DNA from: Oscillospiraceae bacterium
GTDB taxonomy: Bacteria > Bacillota > Clostridia > Oscillospirales > Oscillospiraceae
Assembly: GCA_016297855.1 (NCBI GenBank)
Contig: JAEDFW010000106.1
Span: 1 to 5,909 of the forward strand
Direction of reading: 5' to 3'
DNA: 5,909 nt
A model generated the notes under the pieces. That model was not told where the DNA came from. It worked only from the letters and a program-made list of their open reading frames with translations, and made no database searches. Made by a program: the position numbers and the translations under genes. Of the stretch, positions 1 through 5,724 are shown one piece after another. The stretch's first letter is position 1; each line of letters begins with the position of its first letter.

Positions 1-542
1 GCGATGGAGGCCTGATCCTGCTTCAGAAGCTCGATGGCCTTCAAGATGGTCTTGAGCGCAGCGCGGTCGTTGTCGCGGTCGATCGGCAGGCAGAGGACCT
101 GATGCATGACCTGAGAGACGATGGGGATCTTGAACGCCTCTTTTTTCGCAATAAACGCCAGATCTGCCCATGGCATCGCGCTGTAAAAAACGAGAGGCTC
201 GATGGCATAGCGATGGTTGCTGACCAGCATGAAGCGGCTCTCGCGCGGCACCTTTTCAAGTCCTGAGGTATGCACATGCACGCCCGCAAATGTCAGCGCG
301 ACTACGCTGAACTGATTGAGAAGGAAGCGGAAATAACTGCTGGGACGGTCAACCCTCTTGCGCATGTCAACAAAGAGTGTCGAGATGTAGATGAGCAGCA
401 GAAACAGCAGCACAAGTGCCAGAAAACAGCCCACAGCAATCAGCGGTACGCGCCAGAGCAGGTTCCATGTTTTGAGATAACCGGTAAAGTACAGAATCGT
501 GAACGATGAAATGACGCTTAACACAGAATATACGTAAAGCAT
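1..542 (-). CDS. PlsC-family 1-acyl-glycerol-3-phosphate acyltransferase-like protein (3' end outside window)
   Basis: This open frame of 180 codons runs from an ATG at 542-540 off the left edge with no stop. The family transfers an acyl chain to lysophosphatidate at the cytoplasmic membrane during phospholipid synthesis. Two hydrophobic stretches open the protein (about residues 5-20 and 32-58). An acyltransferase domain follows. Motif I reads SNHRYAIEP, with H110 and an E at 115 where the family normally has D (HX4D). A motif II-like block contains IAKKEAFKIP and LPIDR (R156). The conserved EG motif III would lie beyond the edge. The start is supported by AGGTG four bases upstream and by a TATAAT element further upstream. 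The gene is divergent from the glycosyltransferase. It could be a lyso-lipid acyltransferase with another acceptor. The family call is firm; the exact substrate is not. Confidence 0.85.
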   Translation of the reverse strand, partial: MLYVYSVLSVISSFTILYFTGYLKTWNLLWRVPLIAVGCFLALVLLFLLLIYISTLFVDMRKRVDRPSSYFRFLLNQFSVVALTFAGVHVHTSGLEKVPRESRFMLVSNHRYAIEPLVFYSAMPWADLAFIAKKEAFKIPIVSQVMHQVLCLPIDRDNDRAALKTILKAIELLKQDQASI

Positions 543-579
543 AATGCACCTGCCAAATCTAAATCATGAAATCTTAAGT

Positions 580-585
580 ATTATA
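580..585 (-). promoter_or_regulatory. Probable -10 element of the acyltransferase gene
   Basis: On the minus strand this is a perfect TATAAT, about 38 bases before the ATG at 542 and inside an AT-rich gap. No good -35 lies at 16-18 bp. A TTGAAA occurs, but 22 bp away. The -10 is seen directly; promoter activity is inferred. Confidence 0.5.
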
Positions 586-641
586 GCGCATTTTTTTAAG
601 AAATGTATTTCAAACAATACTCTTAACAAAAAATTCACAAT

Positions 642-670
642 CTGCGGATTAATCGAATCTTAATCCGCAG
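642..670. repeat. Perfect inverted repeat in the divergent intergenic region
   Basis: The arms CTGCGGATTA (642-651) and TAATCCGCAG (661-670) are exact reverse complements, and one further A-T pair (652/660) leaves a 7-nt loop. No T-run follows on either strand, so this is unlikely to be an intrinsic terminator. It lies between the divergent acyltransferase and glycosyltransferase genes, which suits an operator for a dimeric regulator or a leader RNA hairpin. The regulator is unknown. Confidence 0.6.
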
Positions 671-702
671 GGAAATTGTTCCTTAAGCCAATATGTCGTA
701 TG

Positions 703-735
703 CTGTAGATACGGCAAAGATGCCGCATACTACAG
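703..735 (+). promoter_or_regulatory. Hairpin immediately upstream of the glycosyltransferase ribosome binding site
   Basis: CTGTAG (703-708) pairs with CTACAG (730-735), and CGGCA (712-716) pairs with TGCCG (721-725). They are separated by a small internal loop and closed by the tetraloop AAGA. The structure ends four bases before the GGAGG at 740-744. If transcription starts upstream, it would form in the 5' leader and could affect translation or mRNA stability. Structure is read from pairing only; a role is inferred. Confidence 0.45.
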
Positions 736-739
736 AAGC

Positions 740-744
740 GGAGG
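740..744 (+). promoter_or_regulatory. Ribosome binding site that decides the glycosyltransferase start
   Basis: GGAGG sits five bases before the ATG at 750. The in-frame ATGs at 693 and 720 have no comparable site, and the stretch they would add is hydrophilic and overlaps the leader hairpin. Position 750 is therefore the better start. Confidence 0.75.
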
Positions 745-749
745 CAGAA

Positions 750-2006
750 ATGGAACAGATCGAAGTATTGAATTTAGTGAGCAGGGGACTGTTTGTGCTG
801 CTCGGCGCTTGTTTTTTCTATCAGATCATCTATCTGTTCGCACCGGTCATTCTGCGCGTCAGCCCGCATGGACCGGTCAAACAAAACCGGTACGCCGTCC
901 TGATTGCGGCCAGAAACGAAGAAGCCGTTTTGCCGTATCTGCTTGAGAGCATTCGCGCGCAGGACTATCCGCGTGAGCTCGTCACAGTCTATGTCGTGGC
1001 AGACAACTGCACTGACCGGACGGCGGACGTGGCTGCTGCCAACGGTGCGATCGTCTACCGCCGGTTTGATCGCGGGCATGTCGGCAAGGGCTATGCGCTG
1101 GACTATCTGCTGCAGCGTATCGAGGCGGCAGGTACGCTTGATGAGTACGACGCGTTTCTTATTTTTGACGCGGACAACCTGCTCTGTCCAGATTATATCA
1201 CAAACATCAATCGTGTCTGCAGTGACGGCTACGATGCGTTCTGCGGGTTCCGAAATTCTAAAAACTACGCAAAAAACTGGCTCTCGGCAGGGTCCGCGCT
1301 GTGGTATCTGCACGACTCTGTACATCTGAACGCGTCGCGGATGCTGCTTGGCAATATGTGTGCGGTGACCGGCACGGGCTTTGGCTTTACGCGCGATCTT
1401 CTTGCGCGCTGCGGCGGGTGGAAATTCTTTACCCTGACAGAAGATATTGAGTTCAACAGCTTCTGTGCGGCAAACGGCGTGAGAATCGGGTTTGCCCGCG
1501 ATGCGATGGTCTACGACGAGCAGCCGGAGACACTCCGCCAGTCGTGGCGGCAGCGTGAGCGCTGGGTGCAGGGCGGCATCCAGGTGTCGCTGCGCTACAG
1601 CGGAAGGCTGCTGCGCGGCCTGGGACGCAGACAGACGGCATGGGCCTGTTTTGAGACGCTGACGCTGGGACTGTGGGGCGCGCTGCTGGGCGTTCTATCC
1701 TTCGGCGTGTCACTGGCATGGGTGCTGGCCGCAAACGGCATACGCGGAGCGCTGCCGGTGCTGGCAATTGGGTTGGTGCAGACATACGGATCGCTGTTTG
1801 CTGTGGGACTTCTCACAACCGTTTCCTGCTGGAAGTACATCGGCGCCTCAGCGGCGCAGAAAATCGGTTACTGCTTTACCTTCCCGCTGTTTTTGTTTAC
1901 CTATTTGCCAATCGCCCTTGGCGCGCTCGTGAGAAAACGACAGTGGAAGCCTATTGAGCACTGCGTAGCCGTTCCGGTCGGCGCGATGCGGCGTTCAGCA
2001 GAATAG
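750..2006 (+). CDS. Membrane GT2-family glycosyltransferase
   Basis: This 418-residue protein, counted from the ATG at 750, is an inverting family-2 glycosyltransferase of the processive, cellulose/hyaluronan-synthase-like type. It should use a nucleotide sugar on the cytoplasmic face of the membrane. One membrane segment (about 12-33) precedes the catalytic domain. The nucleotide-binding region has IAARNEE and DNCTD (D85, D89). DAD is at 140-142, the acceptor-side TED at 230-232 (D232 the likely catalytic base), and QRERW at 268-272. Three further membrane segments follow (about 303-328, 334-358, 372-394), then a short basic tail with WKPIEH. All key residues are present, so it should be active. 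An upstream ATG at 693 would add 19 residues but lacks a ribosome binding site. The gene stands alone between a structured leader and its own terminator. Sugar and acceptor (polysaccharide or glycolipid) cannot be told. Confidence 0.9.
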   Translation: MEQIEVLNLVSRGLFVLLGACFFYQIIYLFAPVILRVSPHGPVKQNRYAVLIAARNEEAVLPYLLESIRAQDYPRELVTVYVVADNCTDRTADVAAANGAIVYRRFDRGHVGKGYALDYLLQRIEAAGTLDEYDAFLIFDADNLLCPDYITNINRVCSDGYDAFCGFRNSKNYAKNWLSAGSALWYLHDSVHLNASRMLLGNMCAVTGTGFGFTRDLLARCGGWKFFTLTEDIEFNSFCAANGVRIGFARDAMVYDEQPETLRQSWRQRERWVQGGIQVSLRYSGRLLRGLGRRQTAWACFETLTLGLWGALLGVLSFGVSLAWVLAANGIRGALPVLAIGLVQTYGSLFAVGLLTTVSCWKYIGASAAQKIGYCFTFPLFLFTYLPIALGALVRKRQWKPIEHCVAVPVGAMRRSAE

Positions 2007-2018
2007 AAGAAATGCCTG

Positions 2019-2047
2019 GCGGTGGAGCGATACTCCACCGCACTTTT
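2019..2047 (+). terminator. Intrinsic terminator of the glycosyltransferase gene
   Basis: A perfect 9-bp stem, GCGGTGGAG (2019-2027) with CTCCACCGC (2033-2041), has a 5-nt loop and is followed by ACTTTTCT. It begins 12 bases after the stop codon. Confidence 0.85.
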
Positions 2048-2083
2048 CTGCCGTGAAAACAGCATAATAATAAGAAAAGGGTC

Positions 2084-2111
2084 TTCCGAAAAACGGTCAA
2101 CGGCGTATAAT
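2084..2111 (+). promoter_or_regulatory. Promoter of the TetR-ABC operon
   Basis: A perfect -10 TATAAT lies at 2106-2111, with a weak -35, TTCCGA at 2084-2089, 16 bp upstream. Transcription should start near 2118, giving a leader of about 30 nt before the ATG at 2148. The weak -35 and the repeated boxes around the -10 suit a regulated promoter. Confidence 0.65.
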
Positions 2112-2136
2112 GGAGATTAACCGAAGCGGTCGACGG
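2094..2136 (+). promoter_or_regulatory. Candidate operator: repeated CGGTC(A/G)ACGG boxes around the -10
   Basis: CGGTCAACGG (2094-2103) and CGGTCGACGG (2127-2136) match at 9 of 10 bases and start 33 bp apart, about three helical turns. TTAACCG (2117-2123) is an inverted copy of the first box's CGGTCAA (6 of 7 bases). That inverted pair is centred exactly on the TATAAT. The right box contains the palindrome GTCGAC and runs into the ribosome binding site. Binding by the adjacent TetR protein is inferred from position and from the usual autoregulation of this family. Confidence 0.45.
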
Positions 2137-2140
2137 AGGG
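2135..2140 (+). promoter_or_regulatory. Ribosome binding site that decides the TetR start
   Basis: GGAGGG lies seven bases before the ATG at 2148. The in-frame TTG at 2142 would leave only one base of spacing and is rejected as a start. Confidence 0.75.
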
Positions 2141-2147
2141 TTTGCAG

Positions 2148-2777
2148 ATGAATGAGAAGTTCTACGCGCTGCCGAAGCAAAAGCAGCAGGCCATTATCAA
2201 TGCCGGTTACCGCGTGTTTTCGCAGAATACATACAGGAAAAGCCCCATGCGCGAGATCGCGGAGGAAGCCGGCATCAGCAAGGCGCTGCTGTTCCACTAT
2301 TTCCGCAATAAAAAAGAGCTGTATCTGTTCCTCTGGGACACGTGCGCAAAGGTCACGATCCATTACATGACCGAGTATGGCTGTTATGAGCAGACGGACC
2401 TGTTTGAAATGATGTACCGCGGCCTGCGTGCCAAGGCGCAGATCATGCGCCGTTATCCGGACATTGGAGCGTTCGTCGTAAAGGCGTATTATTCTGACGA
2501 CGCCGAGGTAAAACCAGACATCCTTAAGAGCTATGAGAGCTATAAGCGGCAAAAGATCGACAGCGTGCTTGCCATGCTCGATCCGGGGCAGTTTCAGCCC
2601 GGGCTGGATCTGCGGCTCATGTATCAGCAGATGTTTCTTGCCTCGGAGGGGTATCTATGGCGGATGGTGCAGCAGGGAAACGTGGATGTTGAAAAAATGG
2701 AACGGGAGTTTTCCGAGATGCTGGAATTTTGGAAACAGCTGTTCCTGAGAAAAGAGGGAAATGATGAGAGCGATTGA
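2148..2777 (+). CDS. TetR/AcrR-family transcriptional regulator
   Basis: This 209-residue protein has the usual TetR length. It is a one-component regulator: an N-terminal helix-turn-helix binds DNA and a helical C-terminal domain dimerises and senses a ligand. Residues 10-30 form helix 1. The helix-turn-helix runs about 32-54, with MREIAEEAGISKALLFHYFRN giving the typical family signature, followed by KKELY. Residues 60-209 are helical and variable and do not identify the ligand. It is the first gene of the operon and its last 14 bases overlap the ABC ATPase start, so it is translated together with the transporter it probably controls. The repeated boxes at 2094-2136 are its likely operator, making it an autorepressor. 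The family is certain; target and ligand are inferred or unknown. Confidence 0.93.
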   Translation: MNEKFYALPKQKQQAIINAGYRVFSQNTYRKSPMREIAEEAGISKALLFHYFRNKKELYLFLWDTCAKVTIHYMTEYGCYEQTDLFEMMYRGLRAKAQIMRRYPDIGAFVVKAYYSDDAEVKPDILKSYESYKRQKIDSVLAMLDPGQFQPGLDLRLMYQQMFLASEGYLWRMVQQGNVDVEKMEREFSEMLEFWKQLFLRKEGNDESD

Positions 2778-3645
2778 AACAAGCGGCCTTACAAAATACT
2801 ACGGCAAGGCCAGAGGAATTACAGATGTTAATCTGGCGGTGGAAGAAGGCGAGTTTTTCGGGTTCATCGGTCCGAACGGCGCAGGCAAAAGCACGACCAT
2901 CCGAACGTTGTTAGGCCTCATCCACAAGACGGGCGGCAGTGCAAAGCTGCTGGGTATGGATATCTCCGAGAAGCCAGAGAAGCTGTTAAAAGACGTGGGA
3001 TACCTGCCGTCCGAGGCAGTATTCTATACCGGGATGCGCGTGAAGGACGTGATCCGGATGTCTGCAGAGCTGCGCAGAACAGACTGCGCATGTGAGGCTG
3101 CGGCACTCTGTGAGCGTCTGGAGCTCGACACTGGAAAAAAGGTGGAGGAGCTTTCATTCGGCAACCGCAAAAAGCTCGCCATTGTCTGCGCGCTGCAGCA
3201 TCTGCCTCACCTCTGCGTGCTGGACGAACCGACGAGCGGCCTTGACCCTCTCATGCAGCGCGAGTTTTTTGCCATTCTCAAAGAGCGCAATCGCGCAGGC
3301 GCGACCATCTTCTTTTCTTCGCACGTTCTGTCCGAGGTGCAGCGCAACTGCACCCGCGCCGCCATTATCCGGGCCGGGCGCATCATTGCCTGTGACAGCG
3401 TGGAGGCTCTGGCCAAAACAAATGCCAAGCGCGTGCATATCACAGGCAGCGCTGACGTATCCGGTCTTCATGCAGTGCGCGATCTGAAAACGGCCGACGG
3501 CGGCATGAGTTTTTTGTATGGCGGCGACTGCAATTTGCTGCTGCAGACGCTGGCAGGGCAGAGAATCGAGGACATCACCATATCCGAACCCGATCTGGAG
3601 GAGATTTTCCTGCACTACTATCAGGAAGGAGGCGAGCTGGCATGA
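2764..3645 (+). CDS. ABC transporter ATP-binding protein, ABC-2 exporter type
   Basis: This 293-residue ATPase energises an exporter together with the permease encoded next. It shows, in order, Walker A GPNGAGKST (36-44, K42), a Q-loop region near GYLPSEAVFY (a serine-glutamate stands where glutamine is usual), the signature LSFGN (130-134, a variant of LSGGQ common in this subgroup), Walker B CVLDEP (D154, E155) with the D-loop SGLDP, and the H-loop SSHVLSE (H187). A C-terminal extension of about 80 residues, as in BcrA/YhcH-like drug or peptide exporters, follows. Two ATGs are adjacent at 2761 and 2764. GAGG at 2754-2757 gives six bases of spacing to the second, which I prefer. The gene overlaps the TetR gene by 14 bp and the permease by 4 bp (ATGA), so translation is coupled. 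The substrate is unknown. Confidence 0.93.
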   Translation: MRAIETSGLTKYYGKARGITDVNLAVEEGEFFGFIGPNGAGKSTTIRTLLGLIHKTGGSAKLLGMDISEKPEKLLKDVGYLPSEAVFYTGMRVKDVIRMSAELRRTDCACEAAALCERLELDTGKKVEELSFGNRKKLAIVCALQHLPHLCVLDEPTSGLDPLMQREFFAILKERNRAGATIFFSSHVLSEVQRNCTRAAIIRAGRIIACDSVEALAKTNAKRVHITGSADVSGLHAVRDLKTADGGMSFLYGGDCNLLLQTLAGQRIEDITISEPDLEEIFLHYYQEGGELA

Positions 3646-4427
3646 CGCTATTGAGGCATGAACTGCGGCAGGGCAGAACGGCGCTCATCGTCTGGACGGC
3701 TTCTATCGCGTGTCTCTTTGCCGTGTGCATCTTCATCTTCCCGGAAATGAAGTCTCAGACAGAGGGCCTGAACGAGCTTTTCGCATCCATGGGCGGCTTT
3801 ACGGCCGCGTTTGGAATGGATCAGGTGGATTTCGGCACGCTGACAGGTTTTTACGCCGTCGAGTGCGGCAACATCCTTGGCCTTGGCGGCGCGTTTTTTG
3901 CAGCACTGTGCGCCGTAAGTGCGCTCTGTAAGGAGGAAAAGGAGCGCACTGCGGAATTCTTGCTGGTGCATCCAATCAGCCGCGCGCGCATCGTGACGGA
4001 CAAACTGCTTGCCGTGCTGATGCAGATCCTCATCTTGAACGCCGCCGTGTTTGCGCTCTCAGTTGGATCGATTGTGTGCATCAGCGAGAGCATCCCGTGG
4101 AAGGAAATCTCGCTTCTGCATCTGGCATATCTCATTTTGCAGCTGGAGCTGGCGGGAATCCTGTTCGGCGTGAGCGCGTTTTTGAGGCGAGGGGGACTTG
4201 GCGCAGGACTTGGCCTTGCGGCGGTTACGTATTTTCTCAACATTATTGCAAATCTCACCGAACAGGCGGAGTTTTTGCATTATATCACGCCATTTGCCTA
4301 TGCAGACGGCGCGGACATCGTGGCGAACTGCTCTCTGAACGGAGGACTGATCGCACTTGGCATGGCCTATGGAGCCATTGGCACGGCGCTTGCCTATTGG
4401 CAGTATTGCAGAAAAGACATTATGTAA
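3642..4427 (+). CDS. ABC-2-type transporter permease
   Basis: This 261-residue integral membrane protein is the likely partner of the preceding ATPase. Six hydrophobic segments can be drawn (about 13-33, 67-95, 123-145, 155-180, 185-205, 233-252), the usual number for ABC-2 permeases. The charged stretch KEEKERTAEFLLVHPISR after segment 2 matches the coupling region seen in this family, where the permease contacts the ATPase. A soluble loop of about 30 residues lies between segments 1 and 2. AAGGAGG at 3626-3632 supports the start, which overlaps the ATPase stop by 4 bp. The cassette holds one ATPase and one permease gene, so the pump is probably a dimer of each. The sequence does not show whether drugs, peptides or lipids are moved. 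Confidence 0.9.
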   Translation: MTLLRHELRQGRTALIVWTASIACLFAVCIFIFPEMKSQTEGLNELFASMGGFTAAFGMDQVDFGTLTGFYAVECGNILGLGGAFFAALCAVSALCKEEKERTAEFLLVHPISRARIVTDKLLAVLMQILILNAAVFALSVGSIVCISESIPWKEISLLHLAYLILQLELAGILFGVSAFLRRGGLGAGLGLAAVTYFLNIIANLTEQAEFLHYITPFAYADGADIVANCSLNGGLIALGMAYGAIGTALAYWQYCRKDIM

Positions 4428-4434
4428 ACAAATA

Positions 4435-4462
4435 TTTGCCGCCGGGAATCCCTGGCGGCAAA
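4435..4462 (+). terminator. Hairpin after the ABC operon, weak terminator
   Basis: TTTGCCGCC (4435-4443) pairs with GGCGGCAAA (4454-4462), with a further GGG/CCC inside. It lies just after the permease stop. Only short T-runs follow, so termination may be partial and completed by the next hairpin. Confidence 0.6.
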
Positions 4463-4509
4463 ACGGTTTCATGCTGGTTTCATTCACGCTAAGAAAAAAA
4501 CAGTACAAT

Positions 4510-4544
4510 AAAAAGAAGAACACGCGCAGCGTGTTCTTCTTTTT
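4510..4544. terminator. Strong bidirectional terminator between the ABC operon and tRNA-Thr
   Basis: A perfect 16-bp stem (4510-4525 with 4529-4544) has a GCA loop, an A5 run at its left end and a T5 run at its right end, so each strand ends in a U-tract. It serves the plus-strand operon and the minus-strand tRNA. Its last base pair uses the tRNA's final A (position 4544). Confidence 0.9.
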
Positions 4545-4619
4545 GGAGCTGGTAATGTGACTCGAACACACGACCTGCTGATTACGAATCAGCTGCTCTA
4601 CCGGCTGAGCTATACCAGC
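4544..4619 (-). tRNA. tRNA-Thr (anticodon CGT)
   Basis: The minus strand gives a complete 76-nt cloverleaf. The acceptor GCTGGTA pairs with TACCAGC, the D-arm has GCTC/GAGC, the anticodon stem is GCTGA/TCAGC around the loop TTCGTAA, and the T-arm GTGTG/CACAT encloses TTCGAGT. Anticodon CGT decodes ACG as threonine. The discriminator is T and CCA is encoded in the DNA. A promoter lies upstream and a terminator abuts the 3' end, so it is a single-gene transcript. It faces the ABC operon. Confidence 0.96.
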
Positions 4620-4638
4620 ATCTTGATTCAGCCTGAAC

Positions 4639-4667
4639 AATATATCACAGATTTCAGCGTTCGTCAA
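4639..4667 (-). promoter_or_regulatory. Promoter of tRNA-Thr
   Basis: On the minus strand, TTGACG (4662-4667) and TATATT (4639-4644) are separated by exactly 17 bp. Transcription should start near 4632, about 13 nt before the mature tRNA. Confidence 0.85.
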
Positions 4668-4692
4668 GGTGTTTTTTCACACGAAATGGCGG

Positions 4693-4720
4693 TTGACAAA
4701 TCTGCTTTTGGCGATATGAT
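4693..4720 (+). promoter_or_regulatory. Promoter of the EamA transporter gene
   Basis: A consensus -35 TTGACA (4693-4698) and -10 TATGAT (4715-4720) are 16 bp apart. Transcription should start near 4727, about 35 nt before the ATG. It is divergent from the tRNA promoter; the two -35 boxes are 25 bp apart. No operator is obvious. Confidence 0.85.
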
Positions 4721-4748
4721 AAAGAAAAGACATACTGCTTTGCAATGT

Positions 4749-4754
4749 GGGAGG
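4749..4754 (+). promoter_or_regulatory. Ribosome binding site that decides the EamA start
   Basis: GGGAGG sits seven bases before the ATG at 4762. The in-frame GTG at 4747 overlaps this site and cannot be the start. Confidence 0.8.
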
Positions 4755-4761
4755 CATACAT

Positions 4762-5172
4762 ATGTGGCTGCTGATGGCGGTTTTATCGGCGGTATTTGCT
4801 GGCGTAACGTCGATTCTTGCAAAATGCGGCATCAAAAAGACGGATTCCGATGTGGCGACAGCACTGCGAACCGTGGTGGTGCTGGCGTTTTCGTGGCTGA
4901 TGGTGGCGCTGACGGGCAGCTATACGCCGCTGGGACAGCTGCAGACGCGCTCGCTGGTGTTTCTTGTTTTGTCGGGTCTTGCTACGGGCGCGTCATGGAT
5001 CTGCTATTTTAAAGCGCTCTCAATCGGAAATGTGAATCAGGTTGTACCGGTGGACAAATCCAGCACAGTTTTGACGGTATTGCTGGCGATCATCGTGTTC
5101 CATGAGACGGCAAATCTTACTGTGAAGCTTATCGGAACGGCGCTGCTTGCAGTGGGTATTTTTTTAATGGTC
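4762..5172 (+). repeat. First copy of the internal EamA duplication
   Basis: This segment encodes residues 1-137. It aligns without gaps to residues 150-286 over most of its length; similarity is clear in protein and weaker in DNA, which points to an old duplication. Confidence 0.8.
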
Positions 5173-5628
5173 GAGAGAAAACAGACGCAGGAGAAAACGG
5201 CTTCGCGCGGCTGGCTGCTTTACGCCGTCGGTTCGGCAGTATTTGCAGCGCTGACGTCCATTCTGGCCAAGCTTGGCGTACGCGATGTGGCATCGAATCT
5301 GGCGACGGCCATACGAACAGGCGTAGTTCTGGTAATGGCATGGTTGATCGTACTCATAAAGGGAAAGGGTACGCTGGTGAGATCGCTGGATGCAAAGGAA
5401 CTGGCGTTCATTGCGCTTTCAGGTCTTGCGACGGGAGCTTCGTGGCTGTGCTACTATTACGCGGTACAGCACGGTGTTTTAAGTGTGGTGGTGCCGATCG
5501 ATAAGTTGTCGGTCGTTTTCACAGTGGCATTTTCGTATTTTGTATTCCACGAGAAGCTGAGCAAAAAAGCGCTTGTCGGGCTTGGACTGATGGTAGCTGG
5601 TACGCTTCTCATGGCGGTATTTGCATAG
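4762..5628 (+). CDS. EamA/DMT-superfamily membrane transporter with two near-identical halves
   Basis: This 288-residue protein is almost wholly hydrophobic and fits ten membrane segments, five in each of two EamA domains (residues 1-137 and 150-288). The superfamily exports or imports small metabolites by secondary transport. Both halves carry the same landmarks: SAVFA..TSILAK at the start, a conserved ATA.RT, SGLATGASW (71-79 and 220-228), VVP(V/I)DK and VFHE. Aligned without gaps, about 61 of the first 120 positions are identical by my count. A charged linker (about 138-149) joins the halves. This is much closer than in typical 10-TM DMT proteins and matches known roughly 140-residue single-domain EamA proteins, so the gene looks like a tandem fusion of such a unit. 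The gene has its own promoter and a terminator. The substrate is unknown. Confidence 0.92.
   Translation: MWLLMAVLSAVFAGVTSILAKCGIKKTDSDVATALRTVVVLAFSWLMVALTGSYTPLGQLQTRSLVFLVLSGLATGASWICYFKALSIGNVNQVVPVDKSSTVLTVLLAIIVFHETANLTVKLIGTALLAVGIFLMVERKQTQEKTASRGWLLYAVGSAVFAALTSILAKLGVRDVASNLATAIRTGVVLVMAWLIVLIKGKGTLVRSLDAKELAFIALSGLATGASWLCYYYAVQHGVLSVVVPIDKLSVVFTVAFSYFVFHEKLSKKALVGLGLMVAGTLLMAVFA
5209..5625 (+). repeat. Second copy of the internal EamA duplication
   Basis: This segment encodes residues 150-288. It begins GWLLYAV, matching MWLLMAV of the first copy, and shares SGLATGASW and VFHE at the same relative positions. Confidence 0.8.
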
Positions 5629-5656
5629 GAACGGTACGCAAATTTCTAAGTGATGA

Positions 5657-5694
5657 AAAACACACCGTATGGCTGCGACCATACGATGTGTTTT
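5657..5694. terminator. Bidirectional terminator between the EamA gene and the DeoR-type gene
   Basis: AAAACACA (5657-5664) pairs with TGTGTTTT (5687-5694) and CGTATGG (5666-5672) with CCATACG (5679-5685). One C-A mismatch separates the two stems, and the loop has 6 nt. The A-run on the left and T-run on the right let it stop both convergent transcripts. Confidence 0.85.
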
Positions 5695-5724
5695 CTATTT
5701 TCAGATACTGCCTGTCTCCGCTTG

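Noticed and set aside
367..549. Minus-strand open frame starting at a GTG at 549
   Set aside because: It lies out of frame with the acyltransferase, whose motifs are unmistakable in the frame from 542.
642..670. Inverted repeat as an intrinsic terminator
   Set aside because: No T-run follows on either strand, and it lies between divergent genes where no transcript needs to end.
693..749. Upstream ATG extending the glycosyltransferase by 19 residues
   Set aside because: No ribosome binding site precedes 693; GGAGG is correctly spaced for 750, and the extension overlaps a hairpin.
774..1325. Minus-strand open frame of 183 codons opposite the glycosyltransferase
   Set aside because: It is antisense to the catalytic domain, shows no recognisable motif and has no separate promoter or ribosome binding site that I could see.
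4544..4619. tRNA-Thr as an integration site for a mobile element
   Set aside because: The tRNA is intact, no second copy of its 3' end is visible in the window, and no integrase or phage gene is nearby.
4059..4667. Minus-strand open frame of 202 codons across the tRNA and the permease gene
   Set aside because: Its start reads through the tRNA (AQPVEQLIRNQQVVCSSH is a typical translated-tRNA artefact), then the terminator, then antisense to the permease.
4557..5012. Plus-strand open frame of 151 codons
   Set aside because: It begins antisense to the tRNA and then runs out of frame inside the EamA gene, which has clear domain, promoter and ribosome binding site support.
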